Of a stretch of 64,000 bases of DNA, positions 30,387 to 38,595 are shown piece by piece. A model generated the notes under the pieces. That model was not told where the DNA came from. It worked only from the letters and a program-made list of their open reading frames with translations, and ran no database searches. This DNA is from Actinomadura violacea. Its GTDB lineage: Bacteria; Actinomycetota; Actinomycetes; Streptosporangiales; Streptosporangiaceae. A program made the position numbers and the translations under genes. The first letter of the stretch is position 1. Every line of letters starts with the position of its first letter. The stretch covers positions 124,001 through 188,000 of the forward strand of contig NZ_JAGEPF010000019.1 in assembly GCF_017573465.1 (NCBI RefSeq). Direction: 5' to 3'.

Positions 30387-31598
30387 CTAGGGCGCGGGCA
30401 GGACGCTCTCGTCGAGGGCGCCGCAGTCGACGGCGCGGCGCAGCCGGTCGGTGAGCGCGCGGATCGTCGCGGGCTCGTCCAGCACGCCCCCCGCAGCGGC
30501 CTGGTCGTGCCAGGCGCGGACCCGGCCGATCACCTCGTCGGCGCCGGTCAGGTGGAAGGCGTACACGGCCGCGTAGCGGCTCGGCAGGTGCGCGGGATGC
30601 AGGTCCCAGCCCTGGTAGAAGCCGTGCCGCAGGGAGTGCGCGACCTGCGCGGCGTGCGCCTGCCAGGTCGCGTTGACCTCGTCCGGGCCGTCGTTGCGCG
30701 GGATCACGTTGGACGAGCCGTCCGACAGCCGCACGCCGGTGCCGGCGAACGCGACCTGCATGACGTGCCGCGCGAAGTCGCAGGCGGGGTGGTCGAGGCG
30801 CTGCTCCTCCGGCGGCAGGCCGAGCGCGGCTGTGTAGTCGAACACGCCGAAGTGCGCGGCGGTGAGCCGGCCGCCGGCGGCGGCCGCGATGGCGGGCAGC
30901 GCGACCCGGCCGTCCGGGTCGAAGATCGCCTCGGTGGTCTCCACCTGCACCTCGAAGCGCAGGATGCCGGACGGCAGCCCGAGCGCCGTCTCCAGCCGGT
31001 CCAGGTACTCGACGAACAGCGCGACGTGCTCGGCCGCGACGACCTTGGGGAAGGTGATGGTGAACCCGCCGGGCAGCCGGCCGAGCCGGTCGCGCAGCGC
31101 GGTGAGGAACCCGTCGAGGGTGCGCATCGCGCGGTCGTGGCCGCCGTCGGCGAACGACTTGACCCGCACGCCCCAGTAGTGCGGCAGCCCCTTGACCTGG
31201 TACGCGGCGGCGACGGCCTCGACGACCTGGGCGATGTGCGCGTCCTCCTCGTCGTCGGGGCGCACGCCGTAGCCGTCCTCGAAGTCGATCCGCACGTCCT
31301 CGATCGGCTCGCGGGCGAGCTTGGCGGCGACCCGCTCGCGGACCGGGCCGGCCAGCTCCGGGTCGAGCCCGAACGCGGCGCCGAACGACCCGGCGCCGGG
31401 GGTGTGGGTGTTCAGCAGGCGCAGCGCCTCCGCGCCGAAGTCGGCGGGCGTCGAGCGGGAGAAGCGGTCGGCCGGCACGTAGACGGTGTGCACCGGCTGG
31501 CGGCCGTCGGCGCCGCCGGGGAAGCGCTCGCGGTGCTCGTCGCGGACGGCGGCGATGCGCGCGGACAGGTCGTCGAACGAGGAGACGCTGAAGTTCAC
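30387..31598 (-). CDS. CitE/HpcH-like aldolase family protein (DUF6986 type)
   Basis: The 403-residue protein is a TIM-barrel relative of citrate lyase beta and HpcH aldolases. The metal-binding acidic motif is in DVRIDFEDGYG near residue 105; RVKSFADGG, FTITFPKVVAA and FEVQVETTEAIFD mark further strands; and the active-site-like AAHFGVFDYTAAL is near 248. Actinobacterial members often lie beside purine-catabolism or glyoxylate genes, so a glyoxylate-linked lyase role is plausible but unproven. GTG at 31598 is preferred to TTG at 31616 because GGGGGA precedes it at good spacing. It converges with the hemerythrin fusion. Confidence 0.7.
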   Translation of the reverse strand: MNFSVSSFDDLSARIAAVRDEHRERFPGGADGRQPVHTVYVPADRFSRSTPADFGAEALRLLNTHTPGAGSFGAAFGLDPELAGPVRERVAAKLAREPIEDVRIDFEDGYGVRPDDEEDAHIAQVVEAVAAAYQVKGLPHYWGVRVKSFADGGHDRAMRTLDGFLTALRDRLGRLPGGFTITFPKVVAAEHVALFVEYLDRLETALGLPSGILRFEVQVETTEAIFDPDGRVALPAIAAAAGGRLTAAHFGVFDYTAALGLPPEEQRLDHPACDFARHVMQVAFAGTGVRLSDGSSNVIPRNDGPDEVNATWQAHAAQVAHSLRHGFYQGWDLHPAHLPSRYAAVYAFHLTGADEVIGRVRAWHDQAAAGGVLDEPATIRALTDRLRRAVDCGALDESVLPAP

Positions 31599-31683
31599 CC
31601 CGCCATGATCCCCCAAGATCAGGGCGATTGTCAGGAGCCGCCGCTTCCGGCCCCGGGGACTCGGACCGGTTCCTCCGGATTGG

Positions 31684-31696
31684 GGCTACTATAACT
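31684..31696 (+). promoter_or_regulatory. AT-rich putative promoter segment upstream of the MFS exporter
   Basis: The stretch GGCTACTATAACTAGCC, within a very GC-rich region, contains TATAACT and lies about 55-65 bases before the MFS start codon. It is the best -10 candidate for that gene. A partial inverted symmetry (GGCTA/TAGCC) around it could also be an operator. No firm -35 is seen. Confidence 0.35.
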
Positions 31697-31750
31697 AGCC
31701 GGGCGGCAAGTAAGTGGTTCCGTGTCACGGGACCTCAGGGGAAGGTGACC

Positions 31751-33358
31751 ATGACCGAACACGGGACGGCGGAGCGCCCGGCGCTCAGCACCCGGCAGAT
31801 CTACATCGCCATCTTCGGGCTGATGCTCGGAATGTTCCTGGCGATGCTCGACAACCTGATCGTCGGCACCGCGCTGCCCACGATCGTCGGCGACCTCGGC
31901 GGGCTGGAGCACCTGTCGTGGGTGGTGACCGCGTACACGCTCGCCACCGCCGCCGCCACCCCCATCTGGGGCAAGCTCGGCGACCTGTACGGCCGCAAGG
32001 GCATGTTCATGACCTCGATCGTGGTGTTCCTCGCCGGGTCGATGCTGTCCGGGCTGTCGCAGAACATGGGCGAGCTGATCGGCTTCCGCGCGCTGCAGGG
32101 CCTCGGCGCCGGCGGCCTGATGGTCGGCGCCATGTCGATCATCGGCGACCTGGTGCCGCCCCGCGAGCGCGGCCGCTTCCAGGGCCTGATCGGCGCGATG
32201 ATGCCCGTCGCGTTCGTCGGCGGGCCGCTGCTCGGCGGCTTCCTTACCGACCACTTCAGCTGGCGCTGGGCGTTCTACGTCAACGTGCCCATCGGCGCCG
32301 TCGCGCTGCTGGTCATCGCGTTCGGGATGCGGCTGCACACCGCCCGCATCAAGGCCCGCATCGACTACGTCGGCGCGACCCTGCTGACCATCGGCATCGT
32401 CTGCGTCACGCTGGTCGCCAGCTGGGGCGGCTCGCAGTACCCGTGGGGCTCCGCGCGGATCATCGCGCTCGGCGTCGTCGGCGTCGTCGCGCTCATCGTC
32501 TTCGTGTTCGCCGAGACCAAGGTGCCCGAGCCGATCCTGCCGCCGCGGCTGTTCCGCAGCCGCAACTTCACCGCCGCGCAGATCCTCAGCTTCATGGTCG
32601 GCGCCGCGATGTTCGGCGCCGTGAACTACCTGCCGCTCTACATGCAGACCGTCCAGGGCGCGAGCCCCACCACCAGCGGCCTGCTGCTCCTCCCGCTGAT
32701 GTTCGGCATGCTCGCGATGATGCTGATCAGCGGCCAGCTCATCACCCGCACCGGCCGCTACCGGCACTACCCGATCATCGGCGGCGCGGTGCTGACCGGC
32801 GGGATGCTGCTCCTGCTGATGCTGAAGGTGGACACCAGCACGCTCACCAGCTCGTTCCTCACCATGGGCGTCGGCCTCGGGATGGGCCTGATCATGCAGA
32901 ACACGATGCTGGTCACCCAGAACAGCGTCGAGCTGCGCGACATGGGCTCGGCCAGCGGGTCGGTCACGCTGTTCCGCACCATCGGCGGCTCGCTGGGCGT
33001 GGCGCTGCTCGGCTCGATCTACAACAACCGGTTCGAGGACGAGCTCGTCCGCAAGCTCCCGCCGGACGTCGCGCACAAGCTCGCCTCCGGCGGCCAGCAC
33101 GTCACCCCCGAGATGCTGAAGAAGCTCCCCGAGACCGTCCGCAACGCGTTCGAGGCGGGCGTCACCAGCGGCGTGCACGGCATCGCCATCGGCGGGACGG
33201 TGCTGGCGGCGATCGCGTTCGTCGTCGCGTGGTTCATCAAGGAGGTGCCGCTGCGGGGCAGCGGCCCGGCCCCCAAGCCCCCGGCCAAGGGCGAGACCGC
33301 CGCCGCGGACGCCGCGCCCGCCGCGGACACGGTCCCCGCCGCCGAATCGGCTGGTTAG
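31751..33358 (+). CDS. DHA2-family MFS multidrug exporter
   Basis: The 535-residue protein has 14 predicted membrane segments and the drug:proton antiporter-2 signatures. Motif D1 reads LAMLDNLIVGTALPTIVGDL near residue 33, motif A reads GKLGDLYGRKGMF near 77, and motif C-like GGPLLGGFLTDHFSWRWAFY is near 160. It probably exports a hydrophobic drug or an endogenous antibiotic using the proton gradient. A soluble loop of about 50 residues lies between the last two helices, and the C-terminal 40 residues are a proline/alanine-rich cytoplasmic tail. GAAGG precedes the ATG. No regulator gene adjoins it. Confidence 0.93.
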   Translation: MTEHGTAERPALSTRQIYIAIFGLMLGMFLAMLDNLIVGTALPTIVGDLGGLEHLSWVVTAYTLATAAATPIWGKLGDLYGRKGMFMTSIVVFLAGSMLSGLSQNMGELIGFRALQGLGAGGLMVGAMSIIGDLVPPRERGRFQGLIGAMMPVAFVGGPLLGGFLTDHFSWRWAFYVNVPIGAVALLVIAFGMRLHTARIKARIDYVGATLLTIGIVCVTLVASWGGSQYPWGSARIIALGVVGVVALIVFVFAETKVPEPILPPRLFRSRNFTAAQILSFMVGAAMFGAVNYLPLYMQTVQGASPTTSGLLLLPLMFGMLAMMLISGQLITRTGRYRHYPIIGGAVLTGGMLLLLMLKVDTSTLTSSFLTMGVGLGMGLIMQNTMLVTQNSVELRDMGSASGSVTLFRTIGGSLGVALLGSIYNNRFEDELVRKLPPDVAHKLASGGQHVTPEMLKKLPETVRNAFEAGVTSGVHGIAIGGTVLAAIAFVVAWFIKEVPLRGSGPAPKPPAKGETAAADAAPAADTVPAAESAG

Positions 33359-33359
33359 C

Positions 33360-33396
33360 CCAGGGGGGACGACCCCCCTGGAACCCCCCGTTGCGA
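33360..33396. repeat. Intergenic palindromic repeat, copy A
   Basis: CCAGGGGGG and CCCCCCTGG flank an ACGA loop (33360-33381), and then GAACCCCCCGTTGCGA follows. The same module recurs 218 bases downstream with one fewer G and C in each arm. It starts one or two bases after the MFS stop codon. Confidence 0.7.
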
Positions 33397-33450
33397 CGGA
33401 GGAGGCGTTTCCCGCTCCGCTAGCGCTCCGCGCGAAACGCCTCCTCCGTC
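33395..33450 (+). terminator. Long hairpin terminator after the MFS gene
   Basis: GACGGAGGAGGCGTTTC (33395-33411) and its perfect complement (33434-33450) form a 17-bp stem with a 22-base loop. No U tract follows. It probably ends MFS transcription in both orientations, since the aldose epimerase gene converges from the other side. Confidence 0.65.
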
Positions 33451-33577
33451 GTCGGGCAAGCCCGCTCCGCTCGCTGCACTCGCTCCGCGTGCCTGCCCGT
33501 GGGCGGTGGCTGGGCTTCAACCCTCCCGGGCTGGGCTGGGGGTGCGGGCATGCTCGCAGCGCGTGCCTGCCCTTTTG

Positions 33578-33611
33578 CCCAGGGGGCGACCCCCTGGAAC
33601 CCCCGTTGCGA
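33578..33611. repeat. Intergenic palindromic repeat, copy B
   Basis: CCAGGGGG and CCCCCTGG flank a CGA loop, followed by AACCCCCGTTGCGA. It matches copy A (33360-33396) apart from the length of the G and C runs, and is oriented the same way. Confidence 0.7.
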
Positions 33612-33673
33612 GGGACGGGCGCTGAGGTTCAAGCCTCCGGGGCTGGTGGGGGTGCGGGCCTGCTCGTGGTGGG

Positions 33674-34579
33674 TCAGGCCTGGTGGATGCCCCAGGTGCC
33701 GGTGAAGGTTTCGCCGGGCTTGAGGTCGACTAGGCCCTCGCCTGACGCGAACGCGTTGGGCGGGCAGGTCATCGGCTCGACGCCGAGGCCCTCGCGCGGG
33801 TTCGGGGCGTTGTCGGCGGTGTAGATCTCCATCCAGGGGTGCGCGTCGTCGGCCCACAGCCGGACGGTCCGGCCGTTGCCGGCGAGCGTCACCCAGGAGA
33901 GGCCGGCCTCGTCGCGGTGCACCCCGGCGAACGCGTTGTCGATCCTCCGCGCGCCGAGCAGCGGCCCGTCGCGCAGGTCGTGGTCGGTGCCGGCGACGTC
34001 GGCGTCGCCGCCGACCGGGATCATCCGGTCGTTCACCGGGATGTACCGGTCGGCGCGCAGCGTCACGTGGCACTCGTCGATCGGCACGCCGACCGTGAGG
34101 TAGGGGTGGGCGCCGTGCCCGTACGGCGCGGTCTTGGTCCCGGTGTTGACCGCGGTCATCCGGACGCGCAGGCCGTCCGCCGCGTCGAGGGCGAACTCGG
34201 CCTCCAGGTCGAGGCGGAACGGGTAGCCGGGGGTGCCGAGCAGCCGGTGCGTCAGCCGGACCCGGTCCGCGGTGTGTTCGGCGACCCGCCACGCCGCCCA
34301 CCGGACGAGCCCGTGGATCGCGCAGTCCAGGTCGGGCTCGGAGACGTCCAGCTGGTAGGACGATCCGCCGTAGGTGTAGCGGCCGCGGTCGACGCGGTTC
34401 GGCCACGGGACCAGCAGGTGCCCGAACGCGGCGGGCGCGGGCTCGTCCGCGCCGTGCGACAGCACCAGCGGCCGCCCCTCGTGCGTCAGCTCGCGCAGGC
34501 TCGCGCCCGACTCGGTGATGACGGCCCGGTAGGGGCCGGCGCCGATGGCGTACTGCTCTCCGGTGATCGACTCGGTCAT
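33674..34579 (-). CDS. Aldose 1-epimerase family protein
   Basis: The 301-residue protein belongs to the galactose mutarotase superfamily. Seen are the early VITESGASLRELTHEG, LLVPWPNRVDRGRY (residues about 55-68), IHGLVRWAAWRV with the conserved histidine, TKTAPYGHGAHPYLTVG around residue 147 with the second catalytic histidine, and the late GLGVEPMTCPPNAF with the glutamate base. This is the actinobacterial subgroup acting on a sugar not fixed from sequence. The start codon is preceded by a -10 box rather than a ribosome-binding site. It converges with the MFS gene. Confidence 0.88.
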   Translation of the reverse strand: MTESITGEQYAIGAGPYRAVITESGASLRELTHEGRPLVLSHGADEPAPAAFGHLLVPWPNRVDRGRYTYGGSSYQLDVSEPDLDCAIHGLVRWAAWRVAEHTADRVRLTHRLLGTPGYPFRLDLEAEFALDAADGLRVRMTAVNTGTKTAPYGHGAHPYLTVGVPIDECHVTLRADRYIPVNDRMIPVGGDADVAGTDHDLRDGPLLGARRIDNAFAGVHRDEAGLSWVTLAGNGRTVRLWADDAHPWMEIYTADNAPNPREGLGVEPMTCPPNAFASGEGLVDLKPGETFTGTWGIHQA

Positions 34580-34586
34580 GCCCCGG

Positions 34587-34592
34587 ACGGTA
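34587..34592 (-). promoter_or_regulatory. -10 element (TACCGT) for leaderless aldose epimerase mRNA
   Basis: On the minus strand TACCGT ends 7 bases before the ATG at 34579, with no Shine-Dalgarno sequence between. Confidence 0.45.
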
Positions 34593-34608
34593 CCCCCTGC
34601 CGGGCCCG

Positions 34609-36021
34609 CTACGCGATCTCCGCGAGGGCGTGCAGGGCGGCGGTGAACACGTTCGACGGCGGTTCGACGATCCCGGCGCCGACCTGGCCGGTGCCGGCCT
34701 CCCGGCCGGCGATCCCGGTGTCGATGACGGGCAGGATCCCGGTCCGCACGACGCGCGTCACGTCGATGCCGGCGGGGGTGCCGCGGAACGACAGCAGCGG
34801 GATCTGCAGCACCGGGTGCTCGGCGAGGGTGATCTCGTACATGCGCTGCGTCGCGGCGACCGCGTCCGGCACCTCGCCGCCGACGAACCGGACGATCGCC
34901 GGCGCGGCGGCCAGCGCGAACCCGCCGGTCCCGGCGGTCTCGGTGATCGCCGAGTCGCCGATGTCGGGGTTGGCGTCGCCGGGGCCGTAGCCGCCGAGGT
35001 AGAGGCCGTCGGGCACGCCGGCGGGGCCGGTGAACCAGCGGTCGCCGGTCCCCGACACCTGGATGCCGAAGTCGGTGCCGTTGCGGGACATCGCCACGAC
35101 CATGCTCGACCCGGGGACGTTCCGCGCCGCGTCCGCGCACGCCTTCGACGCCGCCATCCCGGCGTTGAGGAAGAAGTGGTCGTTGCCGGCGGCGAACCGG
35201 AGCACTTCGGCGACCCGGTCGCGCGGCACCTCGTCGGCGGCGGCGAGGTCCGGCGCCAGTTCCCGGAGCAGCAGCGACGTCGCCGCCCGGTTGCGGTTGT
35301 GCAGCTCGTCGCCCATCTGCAGCGCCTGCGCGATCACCGACATCAGGTCGAGGGGGCCGTGCCGGCGGACGGCCGCGCGGAGCGCCGGGCCGAGCACCTC
35401 GCCCATCCAGGTGAGCCGCTCGATCACCTCCGGCCCGTACGCCCCGTACCGCAGCACCTTCCCGAGGCCCTCGTTCAGCGAGCAGCAGGCGGTCCCGCCG
35501 TGCTCGGCGTCCTCGACGACCAGCATCCACATCGACGGGGAGACCACGCCCGCCATCGGGCCGACCGCGCCGTGGTGGTGGCACGGCTCCAGGACGGCCG
35601 CGCCGCGCTCCAGCTCCCGCTCGGCGCCGCGCGGCGTCTCCGCGAGCCCTTCGAGCATCATCGCGCCGATCAGCGCGCCGCGCATCGGACCGGACGCCCG
35701 GTCCCATTCCAGCGGCGGGCCCGCGTGCAGGAACGTCCCCCGGTCCAGGCCGAGCACCTCGCTCGCCGGGCGGACGTCCACCAGGTGCGGGCGCGCGGTC
35801 GTCATCCGCTGCACCGCCTCGGCGTTCGCGTCCGCGTGCCCGGGGTCGCCGAGGACCGCCGCGAGCGCCGCCTCCGTCCCGGGCGGCGGCGGACGCCAGT
35901 CGACCCGCTCCACGGGGACGGCCTGGTCCGCGAGCGCGTCCGCGAGCACGTCCACGCCCGCCGCGACGACCCGCGGGTCCCGCGTGAGCAGCCCGCCGAG
36001 CGGCGGCCGCGCGTCCGTCAT
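34609..36021 (-). CDS. allG: DUF1116 protein, oxamate carbamoyltransferase subunit AllG (YlbE homologue)
   Basis: The 470-residue protein matches the DUF1116/YlbE family. Conserved stretches include GALIGAMMLEGLAETPRGAE near 113, EPCHHHGAVGPMAGVVSPSM near 145, CCSLNEGLGKVLRYGAY near 178, LMSVIAQALQMGDELHNRN near 225 and NDHFFLNAGMAASKA near 275. In E. coli, YlbE (AllG) with FdrA (AllF) and YlbF (AllH) forms oxamate carbamoyltransferase, which splits oxalurate from allantoin into oxamate and carbamoyl phosphate. Its start overlaps the allF stop (ATGA). It is the last gene of the allH-allF-allG operon. No carbamate kinase gene follows. Confidence 0.8.
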   Translation of the reverse strand: MTDARPPLGGLLTRDPRVVAAGVDVLADALADQAVPVERVDWRPPPPGTEAALAAVLGDPGHADANAEAVQRMTTARPHLVDVRPASEVLGLDRGTFLHAGPPLEWDRASGPMRGALIGAMMLEGLAETPRGAERELERGAAVLEPCHHHGAVGPMAGVVSPSMWMLVVEDAEHGGTACCSLNEGLGKVLRYGAYGPEVIERLTWMGEVLGPALRAAVRRHGPLDLMSVIAQALQMGDELHNRNRAATSLLLRELAPDLAAADEVPRDRVAEVLRFAAGNDHFFLNAGMAASKACADAARNVPGSSMVVAMSRNGTDFGIQVSGTGDRWFTGPAGVPDGLYLGGYGPGDANPDIGDSAITETAGTGGFALAAAPAIVRFVGGEVPDAVAATQRMYEITLAEHPVLQIPLLSFRGTPAGIDVTRVVRTGILPVIDTGIAGREAGTGQVGAGIVEPPSNVFTAALHALAEIA

Positions 36022-37460
36022 CCGGGCACCCCCTCCACCAGCGCGACCGCGTGCCGCGCCGCCTGCGCGTTCGAGGCGAACACCGCGGCGCCCGCGTCCC
36101 GCAGCGCCTCCGCCTGCCGGTCGCGGCCCTGCGGGTCGGCCGGCGTCCCGCACAGCGACACCACCGCGGCGAGGCCGGAACGGTCCCGCAGCGCGGCGGC
36201 GACGGCCGGCGCCAGCGACGCGGCCGGGTCCGGCTCGGCGCCGTGGCCGAGCACCACGTCGAGCAGCAGCACCCCGCACGCCGCGTCCGCCGCCTCGCGG
36301 GCGAGGGCCTCCAGCCGCAGCGTCGGGTCGATCATCGGGTGCGCGCGGCCGCGGGTGTAGGCGTCGTCGCCGAAGTCGGTGAACCGGTGGCCGCGCGCCT
36401 GCAGGTCCCAGCCGAGCGCTTCCCGCGCGATCATCTCGGCCTCGTCGCGCAGCGTCCCGCCCGCGAACAGGCCGCGCAGCGCGCGCCCCGCCGGTACCCG
36501 CGCGGGCTCCGGCGGGTCCCACCGCGGCCACTGCGGGACGGTCAGCCCGAGCGCCTTCAGCGCCTTCTCCACCGCCTGCGTCAGGTCGTCCTCGCCGGGC
36601 GCCGGCAGCGCGAACACCACCGGGGTGTCCAGCCGCCGCGCCGCCTCCCGGATCAGGTCCGCGACCTGCGGCGCGGGCGGCTTGGACACCAGCACGATCA
36701 GCTCGGCGCCCGGGTCGGCGTCGAGGGCGGCCAGCGCCGACAGCGCAGACCGGCCGCTGACCTCCGGCGACAGGTCCCGCCCGCCGACCCCGAGGACGTG
36801 CCGGACGCCCGCGCCCGCCGCGTCCAGCAGGCACATCACCTGCTGCGCGCCCGTGCCGGACGCCGCGACCACGCCGACCGGGCCCGGCCGGACCGCGTTG
36901 GCGAACCCGAGGCCCGCGCCGCCGACGACGGCCGTCCCGCAGTCCGGGCCCATCACGATCAGCCCGCGCCGCGCCGCCGCCTCCTTCAGCGCGATCTCCT
37001 GCGCCACCGGCACGTTGTCGCTGAAGACCATCACGTTGAGGCCGGCGTCCAGCGCGTCCATCGCCTCGGGGAACACGTGCGGGCCCGGCACCGACACGAG
37101 CGCCACCGACGCCTCGCCGCGCGCCGCGGCGGACGCCGTCGTACGGGGCGCGGGCGGCGCGCCGAGCACCCCGCCGCCGTCCGGCGGGCGCGCGGCCTCG
37201 GCGAGCAGGACGTCCACCGCCTCGCGCGCCGCGCCGAGCCCGCCGTCCTCGGCGCGGATCGCGACGACCAGGTCCGCGGGGCCGGCGCCGGCCGGCACCG
37301 CGAACCCCATCCGCGCGAGCAGCTCCAGGTTCGAGTCCGTGCCCATCGCCGCCATCGCGGCCGCGACGTCCGGCCGCTCCGCCAGCAGGCGGCTCACCCG
37401 CATCAGGGTGACCGAATCGCGGTAACCCCCCCGCCGCACCTCGACCCAGTCGGCGCTCAT
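36018..37460 (-). CDS. allF: FdrA-family protein, oxamate carbamoyltransferase subunit AllF
   Basis: The 480-residue protein resembles FdrA, a relative of succinyl-CoA synthetase alpha chains. It begins VEVRRGGYRDSVTLMRVS, has a CoA-binding-like fold with ALVSVPGPHVFPEAMDALD, the segment LIVMGPDCGTAVVGGAGLGF around residue 165, GVVAASGTGAQQVM near 195 and LGVGGRDLSPEVSGRSA near 220. The C-terminal half contains CGVLLLDVVLGHGAEPDPA. It is somewhat shorter than E. coli FdrA (about 555 residues). ATGA overlaps on both sides (with allH and allG) indicate a translationally coupled complex. Confidence 0.82.
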   Translation of the reverse strand: MSADWVEVRRGGYRDSVTLMRVSRLLAERPDVAAAMAAMGTDSNLELLARMGFAVPAGAGPADLVVAIRAEDGGLGAAREAVDVLLAEAARPPDGGGVLGAPPAPRTTASAAARGEASVALVSVPGPHVFPEAMDALDAGLNVMVFSDNVPVAQEIALKEAAARRGLIVMGPDCGTAVVGGAGLGFANAVRPGPVGVVAASGTGAQQVMCLLDAAGAGVRHVLGVGGRDLSPEVSGRSALSALAALDADPGAELIVLVSKPPAPQVADLIREAARRLDTPVVFALPAPGEDDLTQAVEKALKALGLTVPQWPRWDPPEPARVPAGRALRGLFAGGTLRDEAEMIAREALGWDLQARGHRFTDFGDDAYTRGRAHPMIDPTLRLEALAREAADAACGVLLLDVVLGHGAEPDPAASLAPAVAAALRDRSGLAAVVSLCGTPADPQGRDRQAEALRDAGAAVFASNAQAARHAVALVEGVPG

Positions 37461-38383
37461 GCCGTACGGCGCTGGCCGGGGGAGGTGAGGGCGAGGGTGG
37501 CGCGGCAGCCGGCGAGGACACCCCACGCCAGGTCGGTGCCGGAGGTGTGGCCGATCGCCAGCAGCCGCCGGACGGCCGCGGACGGCGGCTCCTGCCCGGC
37601 GACGCAGCGCAGCACCGCGGCGATCTCGCCGCCGGCGCCGCCCTCGGCCGCGCAGTGCAGCAGCGTCGCGGCCAGCGCGGTCGTGCGGGTGCCGGCGTCC
37701 GCGGTGACGGCCGCGCCGAGCCAGTCGGCGAGCCGCACCGCGGCCTCGCCGCCGCGCGCGGCGCCGCCGACCAGCCGCAGCGACACCAGCAGGCCGCACA
37801 GGATGTCGTCGCCGCTCGGCGTCAGGCCGGGCCCGAGGCCGACGATCCGCTCGGCGGCCTCCACGGCGCCCGCGAGGTCGCCGGCGGCGCAGCACTCGGC
37901 GAGCGCCAGCGGGTCGGGGTGCCCGGCGAGCCCGCCGCCCGCCATCCCGGCGGCGACGAACGCGTCCTCCAGCACGGCGACGCCGCGGGCGAGCGCGGCG
38001 GGCTGGATCCGGCCGAGCGCGGGAGTCGGGTCCCACCAGCGGCGCACCCGCACGCACAGCGCGCCGGCCTCCACCCGGCCGTCGCCGACCGTCGCCTCGT
38101 CGCCCTCGCGGACGGACCGGAACGGCTGCTCGCGGCGTTCGGCGGCGACCACCACGGCGTTCGGCAGCCGCACCGCGTCGCAGGTGACGACGGCCAGCAC
38201 GCGCGGCTCGGGGCCGCCGCGGGTCTCCAGGTACAGCGCGGACGGGAACACCGCGATGACCCGTGCGGCGCGGCGGGGCGGGTCCAGCAGCGGCCGCAGC
38301 GCCAGGCTCGCCGCGCCGGCGGCGGGCGGCCGCCGTCCGGGACGGGCCGGGAGCGGGATCGGGTCGCGGACGAGTGCGGTCAC
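37457..38383 (-). CDS. allH: DUF2877 protein, oxamate carbamoyltransferase subunit AllH (YlbF homologue)
   Basis: The 308-residue protein has the DUF2877 signature VGLGPGLTPSGDDILCG near residue 205, followed by LAATLLHCAAEGGAG. Its N-terminal part includes FPSALYLE and NAVVVAAE. The GTG start at 38383 is chosen because GGAGG lies about 5 bases upstream; a farther ATG at 38503 would run into the divergent promoter. It is the promoter-proximal gene of the allH-allF-allG operon and is divergent from pucR, with 212 bases between them. That arrangement suggests PucR controls it. Confidence 0.78.
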   Translation of the reverse strand: MTALVRDPIPLPARPGRRPPAAGAASLALRPLLDPPRRAARVIAVFPSALYLETRGGPEPRVLAVVTCDAVRLPNAVVVAAERREQPFRSVREGDEATVGDGRVEAGALCVRVRRWWDPTPALGRIQPAALARGVAVLEDAFVAAGMAGGGLAGHPDPLALAECCAAGDLAGAVEAAERIVGLGPGLTPSGDDILCGLLVSLRLVGGAARGGEAAVRLADWLGAAVTADAGTRTTALAATLLHCAAEGGAGGEIAAVLRCVAGQEPPSAAVRRLLAIGHTSGTDLAWGVLAGCRATLALTSPGQRRTA

Positions 38384-38595
38384 GGATCCTCCCGAAGCCG
38401 GTGTCGGCTGCCGCCCGGATCGCGGGCGGCCCGGCCTCCGCGGAAACGGTAGAACGGGCCTCCCGGCGGACGTATGGGGAAAGCTGCCAAGGATGGTTGT
38501 CATCGTTCGTCTTTGTTGTCAGTGTTGATCAGGAACCGGTAGCGAAATCGCCACACGCGGCGATGTACGCACCAAAAGGCGAGGTGACCCCTGGC
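38384..38595. promoter_or_regulatory. Divergent promoter region between allH and pucR
   Basis: This 212-base region must hold the promoters of both operons. For pucR, TTGTCA (38516-38521) and TAGCGA (38540-38545) are spaced by 18 bases and lie about 50 bases before the start. TTGTCA occurs again at 38497-38502, 19 bases upstream, a possible direct-repeat operator. No classical PucR box was identified. Confidence 0.4.

Larger units (their letters stand above)
33359..33673. other. Repeat-rich non-coding region between convergent genes
   Basis: This 315-base space between the MFS and aldose epimerase genes has no convincing gene. It holds palindromic repeat copies A and B, the long hairpin between them, and two diverged copies of a third segment: CTTCAACCCTCCCGGGCTG at about 33514 and GTTCAAGCCTCCGGGGCTG at about 33625, each followed by GGGGGTGCGGGC and TGCTCG. 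The order hairpin, segment, hairpin, segment suggests an old duplication of a roughly 110-220-base unit or insertion of a dispersed repeat. Confidence 0.6.

Noticed and set aside
33481..33660. Short open frames in the repeat region
   Set aside because: Translations such as those from 33489 or 33499 lie across duplicated palindromic repeats, have no ribosome-binding site and match no family.
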